From Alcanivorax sp. (GTDB lineage: Bacteria; Pseudomonadota; Gammaproteobacteria; Pseudomonadales; Alcanivoracaceae), in the NCBI GenBank assembly GCA_022565695.1, contig JAIUME010000008.1, forward strand, positions 1 to 64,000: DNA of 64,000 nt. Reading direction: 5' to 3'. The notes under the pieces are model-generated. The model did no database searches and was not told where the DNA came from. It saw only the letters and a list, made by a program, of their open reading frames with translations. Below are positions 47,046-56,224 of this stretch, one piece after another. The translations under genes and the position numbers were made by a program. The number at the start of each line of letters is the position of its first letter. Positions within the stretch are counted from its first letter, which is position 1.

Positions 47046-47816
47046 GTGGGCATGTTGAGGCGATTGCGTCACTGGGTGGAAACTCGCCGTCTGCGGGACT
47101 CGCCGTTGCGTGCCCAGTGGGAACAGGCGGTGGCAGACTGGCCGGTGGCGGCGCGCTATCAGGGCGAAGCGCGTCAGCGCCTGCGCGAAATGGCGCTGCG
47201 GCTGATACTGCGCAAATACTTTCTCTCCGGCGGCGGCCTGCAGGTAACCGATACCATGCGCCTGCGTGTGGCGACCATGGCGGCGGTGCCGGTACTGGAG
47301 CTGGGGCTCGACTGGCTGCGTGACTGGAATGCCATTGTGCTCTACGAGGGCGCCTTCATTCCCGACCATGGCTGGCAGGATGAGGCGGGCGTGGTGCACA
47401 GCGGCGGCGAGCCGCTCAGCGGTGAAGCCTGGGAGCTGGGGCCGGTGATTCTGTCCTGGGAGGATGTGCTGGCGGCCTCTGCCGAAGATGGCTACAACGT
47501 CGTCATCCATGAAATTGCTCACAAGCTCGACATGCGTAGCAGTGGTGGCGCCAATGGGGCGCCGCCGTTGCATCGGGGCATGGATGCCCGTCTCTGGTAT
47601 GAGGTCATGACCGAGGCCTGGGAGGCGCTGGCAAGGGCTGAGGAGGCCGGTGAGCCGTTGCCAGTGGACGGCTATGCCTTGACCGAGGAAGCCGAATTTT
47701 TCGCGGTGCTGTCAGAGAATTTCTTCGAAGCACCGGACCGCTTGTCGCGGGCGCTGCCCCGGGTTTATCAGCAACTGGCGCTGTTTTACCGTCAAGACCC
47801 GGCGAAAATGCAGTAA
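47046..47816 (+). CDS. mtfA: MtfA-type zinc peptidase (M90)
   Basis: 256 residues from GTG 47046, or ATG 47052 which follows GGTGAG. The metal site is HEIAHKLDMRSS (HExxH) with downstream Glu residues in DGYALTEEAEFFAVLSENFF, the MtfA family pattern. In E. coli MtfA is a cytosolic aminopeptidase that binds Mlc and so affects glucose uptake. It lies 42 bp after the IgaA-like gene. Confidence 0.93.
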   Translation: MGMLRRLRHWVETRRLRDSPLRAQWEQAVADWPVAARYQGEARQRLREMALRLILRKYFLSGGGLQVTDTMRLRVATMAAVPVLELGLDWLRDWNAIVLYEGAFIPDHGWQDEAGVVHSGGEPLSGEAWELGPVILSWEDVLAASAEDGYNVVIHEIAHKLDMRSSGGANGAPPLHRGMDARLWYEVMTEAWEALARAEEAGEPLPVDGYALTEEAEFFAVLSENFFEAPDRLSRALPRVYQQLALFYRQDPAKMQ

Positions 47817-47836
47817 TTCAAACATTGCGTCCGGGT

Positions 47837-48478
47837 TCAGTGGGTCGCTTCGGTATCTGCTGCCGGCGCTTCATCGAACAGGCCTGCCGGCCACTGGGGA
47901 ACACCTTCCATATCGGGCAAGCGGTGTGCGATGCCTTTGTGGCAGTCGATGCAGGTCGCTTCGACGTCGCCGGAAAATGCCAGGTCATGCATGTGTTGTG
48001 CGGTGGGTGACTGCTGGCTGAAATCCATATATTCCAGTTCATGGCAGTTGCGACATTCCAGTGAGTCATTACCCTTCAGCCTGCGCCATTCCCGCTCGGC
48101 CATCACCCGCCGCTTGCCCTCGAATTTTTCCGGGGTGTTGATGGTGCCGAAAATCGAACCCCAGACTTCCTTGGAGGCCTCCATCTTTCTGCCGATCTTG
48201 TTGGTCCACTCGTGGGGAACATGGCAATCGGCGCAGGTGGCGCGCACCCCGGAACGGTTGTGATAGTGCACGGTGTATTTCAGTTCGGCATACACGTTGT
48301 CCTGCATTTCATGACAACCGATGCAGAAGGATTCGGTATTGGTGTATTCCATCGCGGTGTTGAACCCGCCCCAGAATATGATCCCGGCCACGAACCCACC
48401 CAGTACCAGAAACCCCAGCGAAAAATGCAGGCTGGGATTGCGGAAGATATGCCAGTAGCGGCTCAGCCAGCGGCGCAT
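47837..48478 (-). CDS. napC: NapC/NirT-type tetrahaem cytochrome c
   Basis: 213 residues. One N-terminal membrane anchor ([19 protein letters not shown]) and four CxxCH haem sites: CIGCH, CADCH, CRNCH and CIDCH. It passes electrons from the quinol pool to NapAB. It is the last gene of napEABC, 27 bp after napB. Confidence 0.96.
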   Translation of the reverse strand: MRRWLSRYWHIFRNPSLHFSLGFLVLGGFVAGIIFWGGFNTAMEYTNTESFCIGCHEMQDNVYAELKYTVHYHNRSGVRATCADCHVPHEWTNKIGRKMEASKEVWGSIFGTINTPEKFEGKRRVMAEREWRRLKGNDSLECRNCHELEYMDFSQQSPTAQHMHDLAFSGDVEATCIDCHKGIAHRLPDMEGVPQWPAGLFDEAPAADTEATH

Positions 48479-48505
48479 GGGGGCTCCTTGTCAGTGATTG
48501 CCATG

Positions 48506-48919
48506 TCAGTAATTACCACGTAGTTGCGGCACATGGCAGGCGGTGCAGGGGTTGCGCGCCTCGGCCAGGGGTTCTCGGGGCTCCCCGTCGCGGTCCAGAT
48601 AATGGGACGGCGGCATGGGGGTTGCTCCGAGGCTTTGTCTGAGACTCTCCGGCGCATCGCGGCCATGACAGGTCAGGCAACGGTTATGTTGCCGGGTCAG
48701 CTGATGGCCGGTGATGCGGTGGGGAATGGTCGGCGCGCCCGTCGGGTTACCGGCCGGTCGGCGTGCCGGGTACCGATCCTCTTCCGGTGTCAGCAGGGGC
48801 GTGCGCAGGGGCTGGTCGATATAGGCAGCGGGATCGTCGCCGATGGCGGGCGCTCCCGGCAGCAATCCGATGGTCAGCAACGCGGCTGCGAGAAGGGTGC
48901 GGCGAAGGCTGCGGATCAT
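48506..48919 (-). CDS. napB: NapB dihaem cytochrome subunit of periplasmic nitrate reductase
   Basis: 137 residues from ATG 48919. A signal peptide ([20 protein letters not shown]) precedes two CxxCH sites, CLTCH and CTACH, and the conserved PPSHY. The start overlaps the napA stop by four bases. It receives electrons from NapC and hands them to NapA. Confidence 0.95.
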   Translation of the reverse strand: MIRSLRRTLLAAALLTIGLLPGAPAIGDDPAAYIDQPLRTPLLTPEEDRYPARRPAGNPTGAPTIPHRITGHQLTRQHNRCLTCHGRDAPESLRQSLGATPMPPSHYLDRDGEPREPLAEARNPCTACHVPQLRGNY

Positions 48920-51426
48920 ACGCTCCCCCTTATGGGCCGTATCTGCACCGCACATTTCTTGAAATCGGTCTGCAGCGAGATCGGGTCCGTGGCATCCAGC
49001 GTGCAGGCATTCACCAGCCGCCCGGCATCGAAGAAGGGAACAAACACCATGCCTTGTGGCGGCCGGTTACGCCCTTTGGTTTCCACCCGAGCGCGCATTT
49101 TTCCTCGCCGGGAGCGGATTTCCACTTCGCTGCCCCGGCGCAGCGACAACTGTCGCGCATCGTCGGGGTGCATGTAGCACAACGCATGGGGCACGGCGCG
49201 ATGCAGTTCCGGGACCTGCTGCGTCATGGTGCCGGTGTGCCAGTGCTCCAGCACCCTGCCGGTGTTCAACCAGAACGGGTAGGTATCATCCGGGCGTTCA
49301 GGCGCCGGCTCATAGGGCAGCGCAAAAATGATGGCGCGGTTGTCCTTGTGGCCGTAAAAAGCGAATTGTGCGTCGTCTTCGGCATGGCTCTTTGCATGCG
49401 TTTTTGCATAGCCATCGAATTCGCTGTTATAGCGCCACCGGGTTTCCTGGCCGTCTACCACGGGCCAGCGCAAGCCGCCCCGTGTCTTGTGATAGACATC
49501 GAAGTCCGCCAGATCATGTGCCAGGCCGCGACCGAATCGGGCGTATTCCTCGAACAGTCCTTTCTGCAGATAAAACCCCAGCGCCTCGCTTTCCATGTTC
49601 GGGTGGTCTTTATCCAGTGGGAACTTGTCTACCTCACCATTGGCGAACAGCACCTGAAACAGGGTCTTGCCGCGCAGGGCCGGTGCCTTCGCCAGCAGTT
49701 CCTCCGGCCACACTTCATCCACCGTAAAGCGCTGGGACAGGGCAACCAGTTGCCAGAGGTCGGAGCGCGCGTCGCCAGGCGGTGTGACCAGTTGATGCCA
49801 GAATTGTGTGCGCCGTTCGGAATTGCCGAAGGCGCCTTCTTTCTCTACCCAGCTGGCGGCGGGCAGCACCAGATCTGCGGCCTGTGTCGACAAGGTGGGG
49901 TAGATATCCGAGACAATGATGAAGGTGTCATCCTTGCGCCAGCCGGGCAGGATCTCCTGGCTGACATTGGGGCCGGCCTGCATGTTGTTGGTGACCTGCG
50001 TCCAGTAGACCTTCAGCACGCCATCTTTCAATGCCCGGCTCTGGGCAACGGCGGAAAGCCCGGTCTCCGCGCGCAAGGTGCCGGCGGGCAGCTGCCAGAT
50101 GTCCTCGGCAAATTGCCGGTGTGCCGGGTTGGCGAGCAATTTGTCCGCCGGCAAGCGGTGGGAAAACGTCCCCACTTCCCGCGCGGTGCCGCAGGCTGAG
50201 GGCTGCCCGGTGAGGGAGAAAGGGCTATTGCCCGGCGTGGCAATCTTGCCTGTCAGCAGGTGCAGGTTGTAGATCATGTTGTTGCACCAGACACCCCGCG
50301 TGTGCTGATTGAAGCCCATGGTCCAGAAGGACATGACCCGTGTGTCCGGGTCGGCATAGATGCGCGCCAGCGCTTCCAGCTGGCTCTCGCGCAGCCCGGA
50401 TTCTCTGGCGGCATAGTCCAGTGTGTAGGTCGACAGGAACTCGCGGAAGGCATCGAAATCGATATCCTCCCCGCCACCGGGGTCATGCGCATTGGTGGCG
50501 GCAATCTGGCGCGGGTCTTCCGGGCGCAGGCCATAACCGATGTCGGCATTGCCGCGGCGAAAGCGCGCATGGCGGCGGACAAAATCGTGATCTACCTTGT
50601 CTTCTTCGATGAGGTAATGGGCGATGTAATTGAGAATGATCAGGTCGGTCTGCGGCGTGAAAATCATGGCCTGGTCGGCCATGTCGCAGGACCGGTTCTG
50701 CAGTGTCGAAAGCACGATCAGTTGCGCGCCATGCTGACGGCAGCGCTCGCTGACCCGGGTCCACAGAATCGGGTGCATCTCGGCCATGTTCGCGCCCCAC
50801 AGCACGAACGCATCGGCATGCTCGATATCGTCGTAGCAGCCGGGTGGCTCATCCATGCCGAAGGTGCGCATCATGCCCATCACAGCGGACGCCATGCAGT
50901 GGCGGGCATTGGGGTCGAGGTTGTTGCTGCGAAAGCCCGCCTTCATCAGTTTGTTGGCGGCGTAACCCTCCCAGATGGTCCACTGGCCCGAGCCGAACAT
51001 GGCAATGCTGTCGGGGCCATGCTCGCGCAGGGCGTCACGAAACTTGTCGGCCATGATGTCCATGGCCGTGTCCCAGCTCACGGGTGTCAGGGTGCCGCGC
51101 TTGTGGAATTTGCCGTCACGCATGCGCAACAACGGTTGGGTCAGGCGTTCCTCGCCGTAGAGAATGCCCGGCAGGGAATAGCCTTTAACGCAGGCCAGGC
51201 CGCGATTGACATCCACTTCCGGATCGCCGGTCGCCGCGACCACACGATTGTCGCGCACGCCGATCTGCATGCCGCAGCCGACACCGCAAAAGCGGCAGGG
51301 GGCCTTGTGCCAGGTAATGCCGGTGAGGTCGTCAGGGAGTGCGGCGGCCTGCACATTGGCGGGCAACGGTATGCCAGCGGCGGCGAGCGCGGCGGCCTGG
51401 AGACGAAGAAATGCGCGGCGGTCCAT
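48916..51426 (-). CDS. napA: Periplasmic nitrate reductase catalytic subunit NapA
   Basis: 836 residues from ATG 51426. The Tat-type leader is [20 protein letters not shown] (twin Arg). The [4Fe-4S] ligands are in [14 protein letters not shown] and [10 protein letters not shown]; the molybdenum Cys is in [14 protein letters not shown]. The Mo-bis-MGD domains continue to the C-terminal [13 protein letters not shown]. It reduces nitrate to nitrite in the periplasm. It starts two bases after napE; the maturation chaperone gene napD, usually between them, is missing. Confidence 0.97.
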   Translation of the reverse strand: MDRRAFLRLQAAALAAAGIPLPANVQAAALPDDLTGITWHKAPCRFCGVGCGMQIGVRDNRVVAATGDPEVDVNRGLACVKGYSLPGILYGEERLTQPLLRMRDGKFHKRGTLTPVSWDTAMDIMADKFRDALREHGPDSIAMFGSGQWTIWEGYAANKLMKAGFRSNNLDPNARHCMASAVMGMMRTFGMDEPPGCYDDIEHADAFVLWGANMAEMHPILWTRVSERCRQHGAQLIVLSTLQNRSCDMADQAMIFTPQTDLIILNYIAHYLIEEDKVDHDFVRRHARFRRGNADIGYGLRPEDPRQIAATNAHDPGGGEDIDFDAFREFLSTYTLDYAARESGLRESQLEALARIYADPDTRVMSFWTMGFNQHTRGVWCNNMIYNLHLLTGKIATPGNSPFSLTGQPSACGTAREVGTFSHRLPADKLLANPAHRQFAEDIWQLPAGTLRAETGLSAVAQSRALKDGVLKVYWTQVTNNMQAGPNVSQEILPGWRKDDTFIIVSDIYPTLSTQAADLVLPAASWVEKEGAFGNSERRTQFWHQLVTPPGDARSDLWQLVALSQRFTVDEVWPEELLAKAPALRGKTLFQVLFANGEVDKFPLDKDHPNMESEALGFYLQKGLFEEYARFGRGLAHDLADFDVYHKTRGGLRWPVVDGQETRWRYNSEFDGYAKTHAKSHAEDDAQFAFYGHKDNRAIIFALPYEPAPERPDDTYPFWLNTGRVLEHWHTGTMTQQVPELHRAVPHALCYMHPDDARQLSLRRGSEVEIRSRRGKMRARVETKGRNRPPQGMVFVPFFDAGRLVNACTLDATDPISLQTDFKKCAVQIRPIRGSV

Positions 51427-51428
51427 GG

Positions 51429-51596
51429 TCAATGCCCGAAGGCATGGCTGAGCCATACCGCCAGGCCATAACTGCCGATCAGCGCGATGCTGAGGGCCGG
51501 GAACAGCACGACGCACAGAAACAGAAAGGTTGCCAACTCACGGGATGCCCGACGTGGCGGATCGGCGCAGGTGTGTGGCTCGCTGTCGTCAGCCAT
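51429..51596 (-). CDS. napE: NapE small membrane protein
   Basis: 55 residues ([10 protein letters not shown], then [20 protein letters not shown], then a second hydrophobic stretch to HAFGH). AAGGAGG lies just upstream of ATG 51596. The ELxxFLFLxVVLFPxLSxAL pattern and position at the head of the nap operon identify NapE, an inner-membrane protein of unknown role. It is too short for most gene callers with a 60-residue cutoff. Confidence 0.85.
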   Translation of the reverse strand: MADDSEPHTCADPPRRASRELATFLFLCVVLFPALSIALIGSYGLAVWLSHAFGH

Positions 51597-51672
51597 GCTT
51601 GCCTCCTTGCCGTGCAGAAAGAATTACCACACTAGCAAAGAGGCCGACCGGTTAATCCATGGCGCGTCCAGG

Positions 51673-51712
51673 AACAGGCGATAACTTGATCCAGATCAAG
51701 TTATCGCCTGTT
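51673..51712 (-). promoter_or_regulatory. FNR/Anr box inside a 40-bp perfect palindrome, nap promoter
   Basis: TTGATCCAGATCAA (51686-51699) is a full match to the FNR/Anr consensus TTGAT-N4-ATCAA. It is the centre of a longer exact dyad with 19-bp arms (51673-51691 and 51694-51712) around CA. The box centre is about 97 bp before the napE start, room for an activated promoter. The flanking arms, AACAGGCGATAAC and its complement, may also form a hairpin at the end of the gene to the right. Confidence 0.85.
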
Positions 51713-51721
51713 GGCGTGGCT

Positions 51722-52162
51722 TCAGGGTCTGCCGGCACCGCCCGCAGGACTCCCGGGGCCACCGGTGCCTGGTGCACCAGTGCCGCTGCGCCCGTCACGG
51801 CGGTTGCGCTCTTCCTCGCGCGCTTCGCGCTCCCGATCTTGCTCTCGTTGTTGCTGCTCAATCCGTTCGTCGGCCGTGGGCTCTCTGCTGCCCGGAGGTT
51901 GTCGCTGGTCATGGCCGGGATGTTGTGCATCAGGGGCGCCGGGTTGGGTGCCGGGTTGAGTGCCTGGCTGAGTTCCTGGTTGGGTTCCTGGTTGAGTACC
52001 CGGTTGGCCAGGCATCTGCGGTGGGCCGGGGCGCTGATCCTGGGGTGCTTCAGTGCCAGGTTGTGGGTTCATGCCCGGCCTGTCGCCGGGTTGCTGGGCC
52101 GCCTGGAGTGCCAGCGGTGTCAGCAGTAAAGGCATCAGGTAAATCAGTTTTGACGTTCGCAT
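51722..52162 (-). CDS. Secreted low-complexity protein with PGTQ repeats
   Basis: 146 residues from ATG 52162. A signal peptide (MRTSKLIYLMPLLLTPLALQ, then AAQQ) precedes a Pro/Gly/Gln-rich region with five perfect QPGT units and one QPGA (about 51929-52006). A highly charged Glu/Arg helix (EREAREEERNRR) and a Gly/Pro tail follow. No known domain. It would be periplasmic. It ends ten bases before the FNR-centred palindrome. Confidence 0.65.
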   Translation of the reverse strand: MRTSKLIYLMPLLLTPLALQAAQQPGDRPGMNPQPGTEAPQDQRPGPPQMPGQPGTQPGTQPGTQPGTQPGTQPGAPDAQHPGHDQRQPPGSREPTADERIEQQQREQDREREAREEERNRRDGRSGTGAPGTGGPGSPAGGAGRP

Positions 52163-52485
52163 CGGAGCTCTCCCTGGTCGTGATGTATCGTCTCCCACCG
52201 TAGCGTGTTCGGGGCCGCTGCTGTCCAGTGTCAGGCCTGTGATTTAGTGGTTTTTTACCCCAGTCGATCTGATGCAGGCCGACGCGGATTTTTCCCCGGC
52301 TGTAGTGGTCCAAGGCGTGGTCAAAAGTGATCAAATTCCTGGCAAGTTGATGAACGCCGTGCGAGCACCGTGGGGCCGTTGCGGTATGCTGTCGGGATAC
52401 CGGCGCTGCGCGTTGTCGGTTTGCCGACCAACCGGGTCGTGAGTCAGGCGCCAATCAGGACCAGGCGCGAACAGGAAAGGGAGCC
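52163..52485. other. Intergenic region before the ydbH-like gene
   Basis: 323 bp between divergent genes. Nothing recognisable is seen apart from the promoters that must lie here; no convincing -35/-10 pair or repeat was found. Confidence 0.5.
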
Positions 52486-55230
52486 ATGCCCCGCACATTG
52501 CATTTAATCCGTCGGATACTGTCATGGCTCGTGATAACGCTGCTGACAGTCTCCCTGTTGCTGCTGGCCCTGTTGTGGCTGGTATGGCCCACGGGTTTGC
52601 GTGTCGAGGGCGTCAGCTGGGCGCGGGATACAGGTCTGCAGGTGCAGCGGCTGACCTGGACGCAAGAGGACTGTCAGTGGCTCAAGGGCAGTCAGTTGCG
52701 GTTGTCCGGGGTGCGTCCGTTGACGGCGACCCTGGCACACCTTGTGGTGACGCCCTGTGCGGCGTCGACGCCGACGACGGCAGCCACGGAAGCCTCAGAG
52801 GGCGGCCTGTCGCTGCCCCGCTTGCCTCCGCTGACCATCACTATCGACGCCCTTCATCTGGACACGCCGGCGACAGCAGACCTGCCCGGCATTCAGGTCA
52901 CGGGCCGTCAGTCGGCGGGGCACTGGGCCCTGGAGGCCTCACAAGGCCGCAGTCAGGTGCAGGGCGTACTGGATGAGGCGGGGGAGTGGACGCTGGATGC
53001 CGCGCTGTTTCTGCCGGACTGGCATGCGGATCTGATTGGCCAGCTGCAGGTGCAGGGCAGTGGTGTCTTGACCGACACACATTGGGGCGGCGCATTGCTG
53101 CTGCAGGGGCGCGAACTGGGGCATGCCGCCCAGCCCCAGCGTGCTGCAGTCAGTGCCCGGTGGGAGGTCGAGCAGGGCGACTGGACGCTGCAGGCTTCGC
53201 TGGATGCGCCATTGGCGTTGACCGCTGGCTGGCATGTGCAGGCCCACGATGCACTGCGGGCGCGGGGTGACCTGACGTCGGTCACGGCGTTGGCCCTGGA
53301 CCTCACTGCGGAGGGGCCCCAGGGCGAGGTGGCGGTGCAGTTGAATACGGATGCCCCGGATGCGGCGGCCGGCGCCGGTATCGTGCGTCTGCAAGGCCCG
53401 GATATGCGTGGCGAGATACCACTGACCTGGGCGGACCAGACGCTCACGCTGGCGCCGGCCAGTGTCAGTTGGGGCGATGATCTGCGCGTCAGCTGGTCCG
53501 CCCCGCTGGCGTTGCCCCTGGCGGCGCAGGGCGCCACCGAGCTGTCCGCGCAGTTGCAGTATCAGGACCTGCAGGTGAGTACGCAGGACAGCAGGGTCAG
53601 CTGGCAGGGCACGGACTGGCGTTGGGCCGGGCTACTGCGTCTGACCGGCGACTATCAGGGTTATGCCCTGCGCGCCCACTGGCAGGGCGAAGTGGACCCG
53701 GAGGGATTATCCGGCGAGCCGGTGAGGGCAACGGTATCTGGTGATGATCTGGCACTGACAATCACAGCGCCGGTGTCCGCCATGCGGGCGCCGGAGTGGG
53801 CGACGCGGGCCAGTTTTTCTGGCCATTACCTTTCAAATCAGTCTTCAGATCAGTCCTCAAATCAGTCCCCGGACCAATCTCCGGATCAATCTCCGGATCA
53901 ATCTCCGGATCAGCCTGGCGCCTGGCCGTTGGCGGGCACGCTGGTGGCGTCGCAACGCAGTGGCGATTGGCGCGGGGTGCTGGCAGTGCGGTCACGATTG
54001 CCATTTTATGATCAGGGCGGCGAGATTGAGGCGAATGTGCCCTGGCGCCTTGAAGAGCAGTTTTCTATCGACCGCGGCGCGACGCTGCGGGTGGGTGAGG
54101 GTGTGATCAGTGAAGGGCTGGCGGATGCCGTGCTGATCCGGCCCCAGCACTATACCGCCAGCCGTGCGTTACGGCTGGACGCCGACGGGGTGCATGGCCC
54201 GGTGGCGGTGCGCGCCGAGGGGCTGACGGCAGCGCGTTGGGTGCTGCCAGTGGTGGACGGCACGCTGACATTGCAGGGCCTGGGTGGCGAAGCGGCTTTG
54301 TCGGTGGCGGCCTGGCAGTCGCAGTTGCAGCTGCGGGCTGATCCGGTGCCGGATGGTGGTTTTGCCGGCAAGGCCGTGCTGGATACGCCGCTGATGGCGG
54401 CCATGAGCCGGGGCCTGCCGGCGACGCTGACCCGCGGCCAGTTGAGCGCGGTGCTGGACTGGCAATGGCAGGATGCGCTGGCCGCTACTGGCTGGATGCA
54501 GGTGAATGATCTTGGGCTGGATATGGGCAGCATTACGGCCCGGGGTGGTGCCGGGCGGGTGAACCTGCAACTGCAGGATGGCGACGTGATGCTGGTCAGC
54601 GACGGGCCGTTGCATCTCGCGACACTGGACGTGGGCACAACGGTGCGCAATATTCGAGCAAAGGTTCGTACTGATCTGGATAGCTGGCAGCTTGCCGATA
54701 TCCGCGCCGAGGTGCTGGGCGGCGAAGTGCTGGCCCCGGCGCTGCACTGGCCAGCCGACGAGTTCCAGACGGTGGTGATCACGCGCATTGATATGGACCG
54801 CGTTGCCGCACTGCAACCGGACCCGGCGGTGCAACTGGCAGGCCGCGTGGGCGGTTATCTGCCCGTGCAGCTGGGACGCGATACGCTGGCGGTGCAGGGT
54901 GGCCGTCTGGCGAACGAAGAGATGCTCTCGCTGATGCTGCTGCCCGGCGCCAGTGTGCGCGCCATGAGCGAGTCGAATCGCGCGGTACAGATTGCCATGG
55001 ACGCATTGAGCACATTATTGATCAGCGAATTCAGTGCGCGTCTGGATATGACGGCAGATGGCTGGCTTGATGCGGCGGTCACGATTCGCGGCAATAATCC
55101 CCAGAAAAGGTTGCCGGTGGTGTTCAACTATACGCACAAGGAAAACATACTGGTGTTGTTGCGGAGCCTGCGTATCGGCGAAGACATACAACGCCAGTTC
55201 ATGGATCAGCAGCCCATGCCGGGCTGGTAA
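52486..55230 (+). CDS. ydbH: YdbH-family AsmA-like envelope lipid transport protein
   Basis: 914 residues. One N-terminal membrane helix (LSWLVITLLTVSLLLLALLW, about 13-32), then a long beta-rich periplasmic region as in AsmA-like bridge proteins; the C-terminus keeps the family pattern DMTADGWLDAAVTIRGNNPQ and FNYTHKENILVLLRSLRIGE. In E. coli YdbH, with YhdP and TamB, carries phospholipids to the outer membrane and works with YnbE and YdbL. Odd: a 26-residue Ser/Asp/Gln/Pro repeat (53835-53913). It heads a three-gene operon with ynbE and ydbL. Confidence 0.88.
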   Translation: MPRTLHLIRRILSWLVITLLTVSLLLLALLWLVWPTGLRVEGVSWARDTGLQVQRLTWTQEDCQWLKGSQLRLSGVRPLTATLAHLVVTPCAASTPTTAATEASEGGLSLPRLPPLTITIDALHLDTPATADLPGIQVTGRQSAGHWALEASQGRSQVQGVLDEAGEWTLDAALFLPDWHADLIGQLQVQGSGVLTDTHWGGALLLQGRELGHAAQPQRAAVSARWEVEQGDWTLQASLDAPLALTAGWHVQAHDALRARGDLTSVTALALDLTAEGPQGEVAVQLNTDAPDAAAGAGIVRLQGPDMRGEIPLTWADQTLTLAPASVSWGDDLRVSWSAPLALPLAAQGATELSAQLQYQDLQVSTQDSRVSWQGTDWRWAGLLRLTGDYQGYALRAHWQGEVDPEGLSGEPVRATVSGDDLALTITAPVSAMRAPEWATRASFSGHYLSNQSSDQSSNQSPDQSPDQSPDQSPDQPGAWPLAGTLVASQRSGDWRGVLAVRSRLPFYDQGGEIEANVPWRLEEQFSIDRGATLRVGEGVISEGLADAVLIRPQHYTASRALRLDADGVHGPVAVRAEGLTAARWVLPVVDGTLTLQGLGGEAALSVAAWQSQLQLRADPVPDGGFAGKAVLDTPLMAAMSRGLPATLTRGQLSAVLDWQWQDALAATGWMQVNDLGLDMGSITARGGAGRVNLQLQDGDVMLVSDGPLHLATLDVGTTVRNIRAKVRTDLDSWQLADIRAEVLGGEVLAPALHWPADEFQTVVITRIDMDRVAALQPDPAVQLAGRVGGYLPVQLGRDTLAVQGGRLANEEMLSLMLLPGASVRAMSESNRAVQIAMDALSTLLISEFSARLDMTADGWLDAAVTIRGNNPQKRLPVVFNYTHKENILVLLRSLRIGEDIQRQFMDQQPMPGW
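53835..53913 (+). repeat. 12-bp tandem repeat inside ydbH
   Basis: Units of the type GATCAATCTCCG (encoding DQSP) are repeated about six times, exact at the right end and more divergent at the left. It encodes a hydrophilic insertion in an otherwise beta-rich region and looks like recent slippage. Confidence 0.9.
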
Positions 55231-55244
55231 CGAGTGGAGCGTGG

Positions 55245-55475
55245 ATGATGAGGCGACAAGGTACAGGGGGCGCTCGCAGGGCGCCGGTGTGGCTGACGCT
55301 TGGGTTTTTATCGGTGCTATCGGTGCTCGCCGCGGGGTGCACCCCGCGGATCGCGCTGGAGGCTCCCAAGGAACCCATTACCATTAATCTGAACGTCAAG
55401 ATTGATCACGAAATCCGCCTGCGTGTGGAGCGTGATCTTGATCAGCTGTTCAGTGACGACAGCGACTTGTTCTAG
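55245..55475 (+). CDS. ynbE: YnbE-family lipoprotein
   Basis: 76 residues. The signal ends in a lipobox (SVLAAGCTPRIALEAPKEPI) and the mature part has the YnbE signature TINLNVKIDHEIRLRVERDL. YnbE is an outer-membrane lipoprotein that pairs with YdbH to bridge the periplasm. It is 14 bp after ydbH and followed at once by ydbL. Confidence 0.92.
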   Translation: MMRRQGTGGARRAPVWLTLGFLSVLSVLAAGCTPRIALEAPKEPITINLNVKIDHEIRLRVERDLDQLFSDDSDLF

Positions 55476-55486
55476 GAGTGATCAGC

Positions 55487-55810
55487 ATGAAACGATTTTC
55501 TGGCATGATCGCCGTGGCTCTGCTGATGTTGTCCGCAGGGGCGCTGGCGCTGGATCTGGACGGCGCCAAAAGTCAGGGGCTGGTCGGCGAACAACCCAAC
55601 GGTTATCTGGGGGTGGTCAAGGCAACGCCGGAGGCGGTGGAACTGGCGCAGGACATCAATACGCGCCGGCGTCAGGCCTACGAGCGCATCGCCCGGGAGA
55701 ACGGCATTACCATCGAACAGGTGGCTACCCTGGCAGGGCAGCGGGCCATCAGCCGAGCCGAGCCGGGCACCTATGTCCGGACACCTGAAGGGCAGTGGGT
55801 AGAGCGATGA
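55487..55810 (+). CDS. ydbL: YdbL-family (DUF1318) periplasmic protein
   Basis: 107 residues from ATG 55487, with AGGAG at a good distance; GTG 55478 is possible. A signal peptide (MKRFSGMIAVALLMLSAGAL) precedes the DUF1318 part (GLVGEQPNGYLGVVKATPEA, DINTRRRQAYERIARENGIT). YdbL modulates YdbH-YnbE in E. coli. The stop overlaps the next start. Confidence 0.92.
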   Translation: MKRFSGMIAVALLMLSAGALALDLDGAKSQGLVGEQPNGYLGVVKATPEAVELAQDINTRRRQAYERIARENGITIEQVATLAGQRAISRAEPGTYVRTPEGQWVER

Positions 55811-56181
55811 TGCACGAACCATTGCTGCCCCATGGTGCTGCGCCGGGGCCTGATGAGCGCAATCTTGCCACCGGCTGCCATCTGCTCGCGTTTGCCGGAA
55901 TGCTGTTTCCGTTTGGCAGCATTCTGGGGCCGCTGGTGCTCTGGTTGGTGAAACGCAACAGCAGCCATTATGTTGATCAGCAAGGGCGTGAAGCGGTGAA
56001 TTTCAATATCACCATGACACTGGCGTTGCTGATATCAGCGGCGCTGACCACGGTGCTGATCGGCTTCGTGCTGATGCCATTAGTGTTGGTGTTCTGGGTG
56101 GCGATGGCCATCGTGGCAGCAGTCCAGAGCAGTGGCGGCAAAGCCTACCGTTATCCGCTGACATTGCGGCTGGTGCAGTAG
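55807..56181 (+). CDS. DUF4870 membrane protein
   Basis: 124 residues from ATG 55807, overlapping the ydbL stop (ATGA). Motifs: ERNLATGCHLLAFAGMLFPF, VLWLVKRNSSHYVDQQGREA and VNFNITMTL, the DUF4870 pattern, with three membrane segments. Function unknown. It is the fourth gene of the ydbH operon by overlap. Confidence 0.88.
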   Translation: MMHEPLLPHGAAPGPDERNLATGCHLLAFAGMLFPFGSILGPLVLWLVKRNSSHYVDQQGREAVNFNITMTLALLISAALTTVLIGFVLMPLVLVFWVAMAIVAAVQSSGGKAYRYPLTLRLVQ

Positions 56182-56224
56182 CTGCTTTTTCTCAGTGCGG
56201 CCGGGGCAATGGACAGGGGGGGCA

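Noticed and set aside
44997-47573. 858-residue open frame on the minus strand
   Set aside because: It is the antisense shadow of the IgaA-like gene and mtfA, with no recognisable domain and a His/Arg/Gln-rich composition.
48763-50199. 478-residue open frame on the plus strand
   Set aside because: Antisense to napB and napA.
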